Source of the DNA: Candidatus Gottesmanbacteria bacterium RIFCSPHIGHO2_02_FULL_39_11
Lineage (GTDB): Bacteria > Patescibacteriota > Microgenomatia > 2-02-FULL-39-11
Length of the DNA stretch: 43,334 bases
Direction: 5' to 3'
NCBI GenBank assembly: GCA_001779195.1
Contig: MFJL01000015.1
Coordinates: 1-43,334 of the forward strand
Part shown: piece by piece, positions 25,565 through 34,638 of the stretch
Numbering within the stretch: the stretch's first letter is position 1
How the letters are laid out: every line of letters starts with the position of its first letter
Program-made: the position numbers and the translations under genes
Notes under the pieces: generated by a model
Told to the model about the DNA's origin: nothing
What the model saw: only the letters and a program-made list of their open reading frames with translations
Database searches by the model: none

Positions 25565-26851
25565 ATGGCAGATCAACAACAGACCCAGATAACCAAAGAC
25601 GTTCTTGCTTCAGCCTTGAAAGAACAGGCTGAATCTTTCAAAAATCGTGATTTAGGTATTGAAAGAGAAATACTCGATCAGTTGAGTGATGCTGTTTCTG
25701 CACCCCAAATTACGGTTATTACTGGCTTGCGACGAGTCGGTAAGTCAACTCTCCTTACCCAAATAGCCAATAGATATCTTAAAGACGGGTATTATTTTGT
25801 CAATTTTGAAGACGAACGACTATTGAACTTCCAAGTCAGAGATTTTGATTTACTCCACGAAACACTCATCAGTCTGTTTGGTGAAAAGCAAACATTCCTA
25901 TTTGACGAAATTCAAAATGTACCAGAGTGGGAGCGATTTGTTCGTCGACTTCACGATCAGGGCTATAAGTTTATTGTAACCGGTTCAAATGCCTCTCTTT
26001 TAAGTCAGGAACTGGGGACCCGGCTGACTGGTCGTTCCATACGGATAGAACTATTTCCGTTTTCGTTTCGGGAGTTCTTGTTGTTTAAGAAGGTTGAAAT
26101 TCCTGATCTAAAAGTATTAACCACTAGGCAAAAAGGTCAACTTCTTAAATTGACGAAAGACTATATTGTCTCTGGTGGCATTCCAGACGCGCTCAAGTAC
26201 CCAGAACTAGAAATTCACAAAACACTCTATGATGATGTTTTGTATCGTGATATTGCGACTCGATATAAACTGGATAACGTCAAGAGTCTAAAAGAGTTGA
26301 CCTTTTACCTCGTCAGTAATATTTCAACACTTATTTCTTTCAATAAACTCAAGGAGCTTCTCAAGCTCGGAAGTGTTAATACCGTTAAGAGTTATATTGA
26401 TTACTTGGAAAATAGCTGGTTATTTTTTGTCGTCAATAAATATGCCTATTCTGTCAAAGAGCAACAAATTGCCGCCAAGAAGATATATAGTATTGATACA
26501 GGCTTAGTTGGTTCAGTCGGTTTTAGCTTTTCTAAAAACAAAGGGAAGTTAATGGAGAATGTGGTTTATCTTCAATTGCGAAGAAAGCGTCAAGACATTT
26601 ATTACTATAAAACCGTTCAAGATTATGAAGTTGATTTCTTTTTACCCAAAGAAAACGCATTTATTCAAGTATCACAATATTTTGACTCACCGGAAACGCA
26701 AGAGCGAGAATTAAGAGCGATTACTGCCGCCGTTCAGGAACAAAAGGAAGTTACAACACACGTTGTGGTGACTGAGAGTGATAAACAAATCTTGAATAGA
26801 GAAGGCTTACAAATTCAGGTTGTACCATTATACGAATGGTTATTAAAATAA
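25565..26851 (+). CDS. AAA-family ATPase with DUF4143 domain
   Basis: 428 aa; ITVITGLRRVGKSTLLTQIANR, FLFDEIQNVPEWERFVRRLHD, IVTGSNASLLSQELGTRLTGRSIRIELFPFSFREFL. Confidence 0.93.
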   Translation: MADQQQTQITKDVLASALKEQAESFKNRDLGIEREILDQLSDAVSAPQITVITGLRRVGKSTLLTQIANRYLKDGYYFVNFEDERLLNFQVRDFDLLHETLISLFGEKQTFLFDEIQNVPEWERFVRRLHDQGYKFIVTGSNASLLSQELGTRLTGRSIRIELFPFSFREFLLFKKVEIPDLKVLTTRQKGQLLKLTKDYIVSGGIPDALKYPELEIHKTLYDDVLYRDIATRYKLDNVKSLKELTFYLVSNISTLISFNKLKELLKLGSVNTVKSYIDYLENSWLFFVVNKYAYSVKEQQIAAKKIYSIDTGLVGSVGFSFSKNKGKLMENVVYLQLRRKRQDIYYYKTVQDYEVDFFLPKENAFIQVSQYFDSPETQERELRAITAAVQEQKEVTTHVVVTESDKQILNREGLQIQVVPLYEWLLK

Positions 26852-27055
26852 GGACAAGGATATTTAAGATTGCCTCTGAAACTTCATCGTCTAGTCAGCC
26901 CACCAGAAATTGTAACCGTTGAGGAATCTTGAACACTTTTGAAGCTAAATTATTAGTCTTAAAAACGAGGTTGTGTTCAATAAGTTTATATCCCCTGAGA
27001 TTAGCCCTATCTATCAATCTATTCGCATCTTTGAACCAAAGGTGTGCTCCTTGGG

Positions 27056-27137
27056 TGCCGGGGAGAGGACTTGAACCTCCAAACCTTTCGGTATACGGTC
27101 CTAAGCCGTACGCGTCTACCAGTTTCGCCACCCCGGC
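27056..27137 (-). tRNA. tRNA-Leu (TAG)
   Basis: GCCGGGGTGGCGAAACTGGTAGACGCGTACGGCTTAGGACCGTATACCGAAAGGTTTGGAGGTTCAAGTCCTCTCCCCGGCA; anticodon loop CTTAGGA. Confidence 0.94.
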
Positions 27138-27218
27138 GCATCAGTATTATATAAAAATAAGCGAAACGGAGAAAGAGAGGAAAAAGAGATTTGGAATATT
27201 ATGACCGAACTATCGGGA

Positions 27219-27728
27219 TTAAGATTTACTCGATTCAATCTGAGCCATGAACCATCTCACCTTTCCGGCCCACGTATGGGAAGGAGGAGCATAAACAGGA
27301 GCTATTTTTTCAGGTGTATCCAGTCCCCGTCCGAAATATTTCTTTCCCAGGGTTGTTGAGACGATCGTGATTGCATCTTCATAATCTTTGAAATAGGTGT
27401 TTCCATTGTTCCATCCCCAGCAATTATAAGACTCATACGGAATTCGTTTACAGAATGTTGATTCTACTCCTGAGATTGCCGCAACCAAATGCCAGGGAAT
27501 CTCGTTTTTTTCAGCCTCTTTGACAAGTTTTTCAGAGTAGGCTGCAAGTTCTGAATTGTGCTTTTTTAAATACTTTCTTACCGTTTCAATTTTTATTATT
27601 CTTTCCTGTGCCGCTTCTATTTCCTTCTGTACTCTTAAGTCTGAAATATCCGCCATAGAGGCATGGACTTTCCGTGTTAATGAAAGACCTATAAGTAGTA
27701 AAGCGATGATGACAAATATTTTTTTCAT
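27219..27728 (-). CDS. Secreted lysozyme/transglycosylase-like protein
   Basis: 169 aa with signal peptide; IPWHLVAAISGVESTFCKRIPYESYNCWGWN; paralogue of 28124-28768. Confidence 0.65.
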   Translation of the reverse strand: MKKIFVIIALLLIGLSLTRKVHASMADISDLRVQKEIEAAQERIIKIETVRKYLKKHNSELAAYSEKLVKEAEKNEIPWHLVAAISGVESTFCKRIPYESYNCWGWNNGNTYFKDYEDAITIVSTTLGKKYFGRGLDTPEKIAPVYAPPSHTWAGKVRWFMAQIESSKS

Positions 27729-27844
27729 AGAAAAATAAGCGAAAGTGAAAAAATAATTCTAAATTTGTTTCAGGATCTTAAAAAGAGTCTGAAACAAGTT
27801 TGGAATTACAATAAAAAATTTAGGGGACTGTAATATTGACTAAA

Positions 27845-27913
27845 ATGGTAAAAAATCTTATCAGATTTTTCACCATATGGGTGACTAAACTCACTTCGTT
27901 CATTAAGTCACCC
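27845..27913. repeat. Two consecutive intergenic hairpins
   Basis: atggtaaaaaatcttatcagatttttcaccat and gggtgactaaa...gtcaccc; same arrangement as 10159-10238. Confidence 0.65.
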
Positions 27914-27961
27914 AAAAAAAATCCTAAAGCAGCTTCGATAAATCGAAGAACCTTAGGATGT
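27914..27961 (-). terminator. Intrinsic terminator
   Basis: Minus strand ACATCCTAAGGTTCTTCGATTTATCGAAGCTGCTTTAGGATTTTTTTT. Confidence 0.88.
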
Positions 27962-28017
27962 AAGAAAGTATTATAGCACTTATTATAGGTTTGTCAAGTG
28001 ACGGAATTACCATTCAC

Positions 28018-28103
28018 CGTCATCCCGGATTTAATCCGGGATCCATTTCTCAAAGACTGGATCCCGACTTTCCTGTCTGCCGACAGGCAGGCGTCGGGAT
28101 GAC
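28018..28103. repeat. Two adjacent GTCATCCC palindromes
   Basis: gtcatcccggatttaatccgggatcc and ggatcccgactttcctgtctgccgacaggcaggcgtcgggatgac. Confidence 0.8.
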
Positions 28104-28123
28104 ATATAAGATGTATTTTGAGG

Positions 28124-28768
28124 TTATTCTGAGGCGTGGGAAAGGTTTTTTTCGTACTCTCGGATTTTGCCCAGATACGTATTTACTCCGTAAGACCACT
28201 CTCCAGAACTACTGGGTGTCCACTTATCTTCAACCAGAGTTGCATTGGTAAGACCATTATCCTGATAGGATTCCTTAAGAGTTTTGGCTACCTTCTCAAT
28301 TGCGGTTTCAAATGAATCAAATTTAGTAATCTTTTTGCCGTATATCCCATATCCCCAGCAATTGTGAGAATTTTTGGGTATTCTTTTACACCCGTGTGAC
28401 TCCTGCATAGAAATTGCCGGTATAAGGCGGTAATCGAGATTATTTAAGTCCGCTTCCCGCACTAATGTTTCACTTTCAGAAACAAGAGGAGATTGTATAT
28501 CAGTGAGAAAGTTTCGAAGGGCTATAAGGCGAATATCTTCTTTCGGGACAACATCCTGAGGTTTTAAAGTTGGGGTTGGCGGCTGGGTTTTTGCTTCTGT
28601 GGCATGAACCTCTTGCGGATGACGGGGTGTAAAACTTATGGGCAATCGATTATTAACCAGCGCAAAAAGAGAGAAAAAAAGAAGAGTAAGAGTTGCAGGA
28701 AAGAAAATAACGGATAAAATAAAAAGTTTTGTATAAAGAAGGGAACTGTGAGTAGGTTTATTTATCAT
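28124..28768 (-). CDS. Membrane-anchored lysozyme/transglycosylase-like protein
   Basis: 214 aa; TM N-terminus; YRLIPAISMQESHGCKRIPKNSHNCWGYGIYG. Confidence 0.68.
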   Translation of the reverse strand: MINKPTHSSLLYTKLFILSVIFFPATLTLLFFSLFALVNNRLPISFTPRHPQEVHATEAKTQPPTPTLKPQDVVPKEDIRLIALRNFLTDIQSPLVSESETLVREADLNNLDYRLIPAISMQESHGCKRIPKNSHNCWGYGIYGKKITKFDSFETAIEKVAKTLKESYQDNGLTNATLVEDKWTPSSSGEWSYGVNTYLGKIREYEKNLSHASE

Positions 28769-28856
28769 CTACTAACAAGCATGCTGCGTGAAAAATAGAT
28801 CGTCAAGACGGATAAAACTGATTAGCACTGGATCAAAAGGGGCGTGAATACAACTT

Positions 28857-29429
28857 TTATTGGCTTACCCGCTCCAGATATTCCCCCGTTTCAGGGTCAA
28901 TTGCGATCGTGTCTCCTTTTTTGATAAAAAGAGGAACAGTTATTACAACGCCGGTTTCAACGGTGACTGCTTTTCTGGCTGAAGTTGCCGTATCTCCTTT
29001 TACGCCCTCTTCAGCCTGAGTTACCAGAAGTCTTACTTTTTTGGGCGATCTTATGCCTATTGCTTCAGTGTCATTGTAAACCAGGATCTGGTACGTCTCT
29101 CCCTCTTTTAGGAAGTTTACGAAATTTCCCAAAATTTCTTTAGAAAGGTTAAACTGTTCATAAGACTGATTTTCCATAAAAACACACGCAGTGTCCGTTT
29201 TATAGAGGTACTGCATTTCCCGGACATTTATAGGAACTTCAATGACATCCTCACCAGATTTAAAGGTAAACTCCTGAACTTTTCCGGTTTTAACTGATTT
29301 AAGCCGTGTGCGCACAAATGCCGAACCTTTTCCCGGGTTTACATGCTGAAATTCCACAATCTGATGCGGCTCCTCTTTAAACTCTATAAACATTCCTTTT
29401 TGAAAATCGGCGGTTGTAGTTTTGGACAT
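28857..29429 (-). CDS. efp: Translation elongation factor P
   Basis: MSKTTTADFQKGMFIEFKEEPHQIVEFQHVNPGKGSAFVRTRLKSVKTGKV; start trimmed to ATG at 29429. Confidence 0.95.
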   Translation of the reverse strand: MSKTTTADFQKGMFIEFKEEPHQIVEFQHVNPGKGSAFVRTRLKSVKTGKVQEFTFKSGEDVIEVPINVREMQYLYKTDTACVFMENQSYEQFNLSKEILGNFVNFLKEGETYQILVYNDTEAIGIRSPKKVRLLVTQAEEGVKGDTATSARKAVTVETGVVITVPLFIKKGDTIAIDPETGEYLERVSQ

Positions 29430-29470
29430 GATGGAGAATATTACAATGTTACAATGATACAATGCAACAA

Positions 29471-30559
29471 TCAAAAACTGCAAAAACGAATCTCTTTAAT
29501 CTCTTTAGCATCTGTAAAAAGCATAACCAGACGGTCAATTCCGATTGCGATTCCCGAGCATTTAGGTAAACCCTTTTGAAGTGCCGCGATAAAATCCATA
29601 TCCGGAACAACTTCTGTCTTTTTCCTTCTTTTTATTTCTTTTAATTCGAATTTAAATCTGTTTTCCTGTTCTTTGGCATCTCTTAATTCATTATAGCAAT
29701 CTCCGATCTCCAGTCCGCCCGCATATATCTCAAATCGTTCTGAAAACCGGGGGTCTTCTTTTTTCACCGTTGCCAAAGCTGCCATGGGACGGGGGTAGTC
29801 AAAAAGAATAACCGGTTTTTCTAAATGTGAAATATATGGCTCTACTTCGTTTAAAAAGAATTGGTTAAAAAGTTCTTCCCAGGTGTTATCGCGTGAAATG
29901 GTATACCCCTTTTTTTTCGCAAAAGGTTTTATTAAGTTGACGTTAAACATTTCTTCAACTGTTTTTCCTTTTTTGTTGGTTATTTGGTCAAATGGAATTT
30001 CTGTATATTTTTCAAATGCATCTTTGACACTCATATAAATCCAGGGAGAAGAAAGATCGATTGATTTACCCTGGTAGGTTAACTGAAAAATTCCGTCACC
30101 CTGAACGGTCCGTCTGTTATTTTCTGAACGTTTTAACGACTTAATATAGATATATTGAAACAGCCTCTCGCAGTCTTTTGCAATGTCCATATAATTTGCA
30201 TTCACCCGATAAAACTCCAGAATGGTAAATTCCGGACTATGAGTTGTGGCATCCGTTTCCGTGTTTCTAAAACTTCTGGTTATCTCAAAACAGTTGCCGA
30301 TCCCTTCCACTAATAGTTTTTTAAGGGTTGATTCAGGAGAGGCCGTCAGAAACATTTTTTGAGGCTTTCTGTAACGATTAAAAAGAGTTGTTGTGAAAAT
30401 GTCTAAGTAGGATTCAGGAATTACAGAAGGAACTAAAAGAGGCGTCTCAACTTCGCAAAAGCCCTCATTCCAGAGAAATTGTCGAATTGAGCGGAGAATA
30501 GTATCACGAGTATAGTATTTGGAGAAGTTCATAGAAGAATTTCTAATTGACCTAACCAT
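29471..30559 (-). CDS. epmA: EpmA/PoxA/GenX-type lysyl-tRNA synthetase paralogue (EF-P lysylation)
   Basis: 362 aa class II LysRS catalytic core without OB-fold; ESYLDIFTT, FLTASPESTLKKLL, ITRSFRNTETDATTHSPEFTILEFYR, GIAIGIDRLVML; adjacent to efp. Confidence 0.87.
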   Translation of the reverse strand: MVRSIRNSSMNFSKYYTRDTILRSIRQFLWNEGFCEVETPLLVPSVIPESYLDIFTTTLFNRYRKPQKMFLTASPESTLKKLLVEGIGNCFEITRSFRNTETDATTHSPEFTILEFYRVNANYMDIAKDCERLFQYIYIKSLKRSENNRRTVQGDGIFQLTYQGKSIDLSSPWIYMSVKDAFEKYTEIPFDQITNKKGKTVEEMFNVNLIKPFAKKKGYTISRDNTWEELFNQFFLNEVEPYISHLEKPVILFDYPRPMAALATVKKEDPRFSERFEIYAGGLEIGDCYNELRDAKEQENRFKFELKEIKRRKKTEVVPDMDFIAALQKGLPKCSGIAIGIDRLVMLFTDAKEIKEIRFCSF

Positions 30560-30664
30560 AATAAATGAGATGTTTTGAGATTAGAAGTGAGAAATGGAAT
30601 ACGGAAGTAAGATATTTTGATTTCTTGATATCAAATAGTCTAGATCTCTCACTTCAAGAACCCA

Positions 30665-30713
30665 CTTCCTGCCTGCGGAAGGTACCGGCCGGTACTTCCC
30701 TGCGCAGGCAGGC
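30665..30713. repeat. Long near-perfect palindrome
   Basis: cctgcctgcggaaggtaccggccggtacttccctgcgcaggcagg. Confidence 0.8.
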
Positions 30714-30744
30714 CCATATCTCACTTCAAAATATCATAAAATAT

Positions 30745-32574
30745 TCATTCTCCTCTTCTTCCCATGATTTTTCTTTGAGTCAAAGACAGATATCTTTTTC
30801 TGATTCTAAGAATTTTGGGAGTTACCTCCAGAAGTTCGTCGTCTCCCAGAAAGTCCAGACACTGCTCAAGGCTTAGGGTGATAGGGGGTGTGAGCTGGAT
30901 GGCGATTTCAGCCGTTTCATTCCGGACATTTGTGAGTTTTTTTGTTTTGCATACGTTTATTTCGATGTCCTCAGCCCTACTGTTTACTCCGACAACCATC
31001 CCTTCATAAACCGCGGCTCCAGCTCCGATAAACAAAGTTCCTCGCGCCTGAGCATTTTCAAGTCCATATCCTGTTGAGGGTCCCGGGTCTGTTGCGACAA
31101 GAACTCCGTTTCTTATGGATTCCATTTTAGCAAGTTTTGGAAAATATCCCAAGAAAAAAGTTGAGATAGTGCCCGTTCCACGCGTTTGAGTCAAAAGGCT
31201 GTTTCTTATCCCTAAGAGATTTTGACTGGAGATTTTATAGACAAATCTAGTCGTGTTATTCGGTTCCGAGATCATATTTACCATTTCCCCTTTCCTTTTT
31301 CCCATTTCCTCGGTTACTACTCCGACATGTTCAGAAGGCACATCGATTGTCACTTCTTCAAATGGTTCGGATACTACTCCTTCAATCGTCTTATAAATGA
31401 CCTGTGGCTTTGAAACCTCCATTTCAAATCCCTCACGCCTCATATTTTCAATAAGGACTGCCAGATGAAGCTCTCCCCGACCGGCAACGGTAAAATTTTT
31501 ACCGTTTACATCCTCCTGGATCCGAAGACCCAGGTTTGTCTCTTTTTCTTTTAAAAGTCTCTCTTTAATCTGTTTCCCTGTCACAAATTTCCCGTCTTTT
31601 CCTGAAAGAGGACTTGTGTTGGGGCCAATCGTTATCTTAATCGTCGGCTCCTCTACTTTTATCTTGGGAAGACTTACCGGATAGCTTAGATCCGTAATCG
31701 TCTGGCCGATTGTCAGGTCGAGAACTCCTGCAACAGCAACAATATCTCCGGCTGAAACTTCAGGAACTTCCATGCGGAGAAGTCCTATGCTTGTATAAAG
31801 CTTTGTAATTTTTGCCTGGGCAATAACCTTACCCTCATCAACAACACTTACACTTTGTCCGATACGTATTTTTCCTTGATTTACCCGACCAATGCATAGT
31901 TTTCCGACATAATTGTCAAAGTCCAGAGTTGAAATCATCATCTGGAAAGGCTTCTCCTCCCCTACCGCGCTTGGGGGGATTTCTTTTAAAATGGTTTCAA
32001 AAAGAGGCGCAAGATTTCCCGGAGTATCCTTATCATAGTGCTCAGGAAGCTCAAAAAATGCTTTTCCATCCCTGCCTACCGCATATAAGATTGTGAAATG
32101 AAGAGAATGCTCGTCCGCGGCAAGCTCTAAGAAAAGATTTTCTACCTCAGTTAAAATTTCAGCAGGCCGTGCATCCCGTTTATCTATTTTATTGATGATG
32201 AGAATAATCTTAAGTTTTGCCTCCAGAGCCTTTTTTAATACAAATTTGGTTTGGGGAAGCGGTCCTTCCGCGGCATCAACTAAGAGTATTGCACCGCTTG
32301 CCATATTCATAATACGCTCAACTTCTCCCCCGAAGTCAGCATGGCCGGGAGTATCGATAATGTTTATTTTCGTGTCTTTGTACTGTACAGAAGTGTTTTT
32401 AGCAAGAATGGTTATCCCCTTTTCTCTCTCCAGGTCATTTGAGTCCATAATAAGCTCCTCCTGCATTTCTTTTTGGTTTTCGCGGAATGTATGAGTCTGT
32501 TTAAGCATTGCATCAACCAGGGTTGTTTTACCATGGTCTACGTGGGCAATAATTGCTATATTTCTGATGTCCAT
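30745..32574 (-). CDS. typA: Ribosome-associated GTPase BipA/TypA
   Basis: MDIRNIAIIAHVDHGKTTLVDAMLKQ, REKGITILAKN, DTPGHADFGGEVERI, NKIDKRDARP; translational GTPase domains. Confidence 0.95.
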   Translation of the reverse strand: MDIRNIAIIAHVDHGKTTLVDAMLKQTHTFRENQKEMQEELIMDSNDLEREKGITILAKNTSVQYKDTKINIIDTPGHADFGGEVERIMNMASGAILLVDAAEGPLPQTKFVLKKALEAKLKIILIINKIDKRDARPAEILTEVENLFLELAADEHSLHFTILYAVGRDGKAFFELPEHYDKDTPGNLAPLFETILKEIPPSAVGEEKPFQMMISTLDFDNYVGKLCIGRVNQGKIRIGQSVSVVDEGKVIAQAKITKLYTSIGLLRMEVPEVSAGDIVAVAGVLDLTIGQTITDLSYPVSLPKIKVEEPTIKITIGPNTSPLSGKDGKFVTGKQIKERLLKEKETNLGLRIQEDVNGKNFTVAGRGELHLAVLIENMRREGFEMEVSKPQVIYKTIEGVVSEPFEEVTIDVPSEHVGVVTEEMGKRKGEMVNMISEPNNTTRFVYKISSQNLLGIRNSLLTQTRGTGTISTFFLGYFPKLAKMESIRNGVLVATDPGPSTGYGLENAQARGTLFIGAGAAVYEGMVVGVNSRAEDIEINVCKTKKLTNVRNETAEIAIQLTPPITLSLEQCLDFLGDDELLEVTPKILRIRKRYLSLTQRKIMGRRGE

Positions 32575-32761
32575 AAAAAATAAGGACACGGATAAGCCCC
32601 GTGTCTCTTATCATTGTAACAGAAAAAACGATTAAAATCTACTGTAAAAGGGCATATAGACGACTTGACTTTAGGCCTATAATAGAGTAATATCACTCCT
32701 TAATCTTCTTTCTTCAGTGATCTATCCTCCCATTATCACGTGTCCGTTAATGCATTTATTT

Positions 32762-33445
32762 ATGAGCAATAAAAAAGAAAGTCCTATTAAATTAAGGCAA
32801 ATTGCAGGAATATTTTGTATCGGTATTCTTTTTTTATTTGCCTATCTCCCCTTTTCCTCTTCCCGTGAGATTCACGCTCAAAATGTGTATCTGAGCCGGA
32901 AATCATTCTCACTTTCCAAAAGATATTCGAATCCCTATGTAAATGATGTTATGAAGAAAAACATTCTTCTCTCTTTAGCCTATAAGCGTGGTTTGGTTCA
33001 TAAAGGAGAGTCAATCGATTGGAATTTAGTTGAAAAGCCGTTTGAAACAACCATTTATCTTTCCCCCGGTTCTCTTTTTTCATTTCATGAGGATATTATG
33101 GACAAATATAAAACCTTAACACCTTATACCTTAAATTCTCATTTTAACAGCAGTGAGGGATTTATCTCAGATGGATACTTAGTAGGAGACGGAGTCTGCC
33201 ACCTGGCTTCTCTTATCTATTGGGCCGCAAAAGATGCAGGGCTTGAGGCAGAAGCTCCGACCAATCATGACTTTGCTCGTATTGAGGAGATTGAAAAAGA
33301 ATACGGCGTGGCAATTTATTATACTCCGGGAAATTCTCACAATAACTCTCTTCAGAATTTATATATCAAAAACAGCAAAGGAAGAAATATCCAAATTCTC
33401 ATCAGTTTTAACGGAGACAAATTGTCTGTTGCGATAACGGAATAA
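32762..33445 (+). CDS. VanW-like domain protein
   Basis: NLVEKPFETTIYLSPGSLFSFHED...SEGFISDGYLVGDGVCHLASLIYWAAKDAGLEAEAPTNHDF; N-terminal TM. Confidence 0.7.
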   Translation: MSNKKESPIKLRQIAGIFCIGILFLFAYLPFSSSREIHAQNVYLSRKSFSLSKRYSNPYVNDVMKKNILLSLAYKRGLVHKGESIDWNLVEKPFETTIYLSPGSLFSFHEDIMDKYKTLTPYTLNSHFNSSEGFISDGYLVGDGVCHLASLIYWAAKDAGLEAEAPTNHDFARIEEIEKEYGVAIYYTPGNSHNNSLQNLYIKNSKGRNIQILISFNGDKLSVAITE

Positions 33446-33519
33446 CGAGCTTTTAATTATGGAATCAAATAAGTGAGTTTTAATAACGTTTGAATAGGAA
33501 AACACATTAACTTATAATC

Positions 33520-34623
33520 TTGGCCAAGATGAATCCAGAAATTTGCGTTACCGCTCCTCTTCGAATTGATCCCGCATGCGGAATGATGGATGCTCCTCCT
33601 TTAAATGAAGGAGGAACGGATATTACTAATTTTGGAATAACCGTATTTTCTGATTTAGGTAGAAGATCAAGACAGTTAGGTTTAACAGTAGAATTAACTG
33701 ATGGTTCTCAAATCGTATTTACTCGTAACGGAACTCGCGGTAATTTAGCTGATACAAATAATAAATCCATGCTGCTTCCACGAAGTATTATTCACTCTTA
33801 TCTTGAACAATATCCAAGATGCTCCGGATTAGTTTTTAGAGTTGATGATAATTTGCCTACCAGAACTGGATTAGGAGGAAGCGGAAGTTTATCTGTTGCG
33901 CTCCATGTAGGCATAGAGCACGCACTGGCACGTAAGCGTGGAGAAAAATATACTCCGGATCCGAATGTTCTTTTACAACGAGCGCATAATCTTGAAGTTA
34001 ACGAGTTAGGAATTACGGGGGGATTTCAGGATTTTGTAGCAGCTTTTTTTGGAAAACTAAATCATATAGATTTTTCAAGACTTTCTGAGACGAACTTAAC
34101 TACACACCCTACACTTGGTACGCAGATGGAAACGGGAATAAAAGGGTATTTTGATTCACATTTACTAATTTTACTCAGAAGAGATAGGAATATTCCTTCA
34201 AGTACGGTTATGGAAGATGTTATAGAACGGTATGGGACAAATCCAAGTTCTGCACGTGCTAGGTTTAGGGAAATAATCTCCTATAACAGACGTATGTTTG
34301 ATTTGCTCTCAACTTCTGGACCATTATCAAACAGACTTGAGGAAATTGGAGAAATTATGAATAATGCATGGGAACTTCACAGAAGTTTAAGTTCTCTAAT
34401 CGGAGGAAAAGATTTATCTGACTGGGAGCGACTTGTGAAACCCTATGTATATGGAGTTGGGGGTCCGGGAACCGGAGCAAATAGTTTGGTATTACTGACA
34501 CGAGAGGAGGGGAATAAACAGATAGAAAAAGCCCTTCATCCTTACCGGGATACAGTCGAAATTTTGTCAGCACACGTAAGTGAGACCGGAGTTAATGTTT
34601 CTGTACCAACTCCGGATTACTAA
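33520..34623 (+). CDS. GHMP-family sugar kinase
   Basis: 367 aa; NLPTRTGLGGSGSLSVALHVGIEHAL (GHMP ATP motif); C-terminal GGPGTGANSLVLL. Confidence 0.8.
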   Translation: MAKMNPEICVTAPLRIDPACGMMDAPPLNEGGTDITNFGITVFSDLGRRSRQLGLTVELTDGSQIVFTRNGTRGNLADTNNKSMLLPRSIIHSYLEQYPRCSGLVFRVDDNLPTRTGLGGSGSLSVALHVGIEHALARKRGEKYTPDPNVLLQRAHNLEVNELGITGGFQDFVAAFFGKLNHIDFSRLSETNLTTHPTLGTQMETGIKGYFDSHLLILLRRDRNIPSSTVMEDVIERYGTNPSSARARFREIISYNRRMFDLLSTSGPLSNRLEEIGEIMNNAWELHRSLSSLIGGKDLSDWERLVKPYVYGVGGPGTGANSLVLLTREEGNKQIEKALHPYRDTVEILSAHVSETGVNVSVPTPDY

Positions 34624-34638
34624 TTTAACAAAATCAAT

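Noticed and set aside
26895-27131. ORFs 26895-27131 (-), 26929-27204 (+), 36966-37283 (-) and 37512-37814 (-) as full genes
   Set aside because: They overlap tRNA genes or conserved CDSs and their tRNA-derived peptides (e.g. PGGLEPPTDSL) are well-known artefacts.
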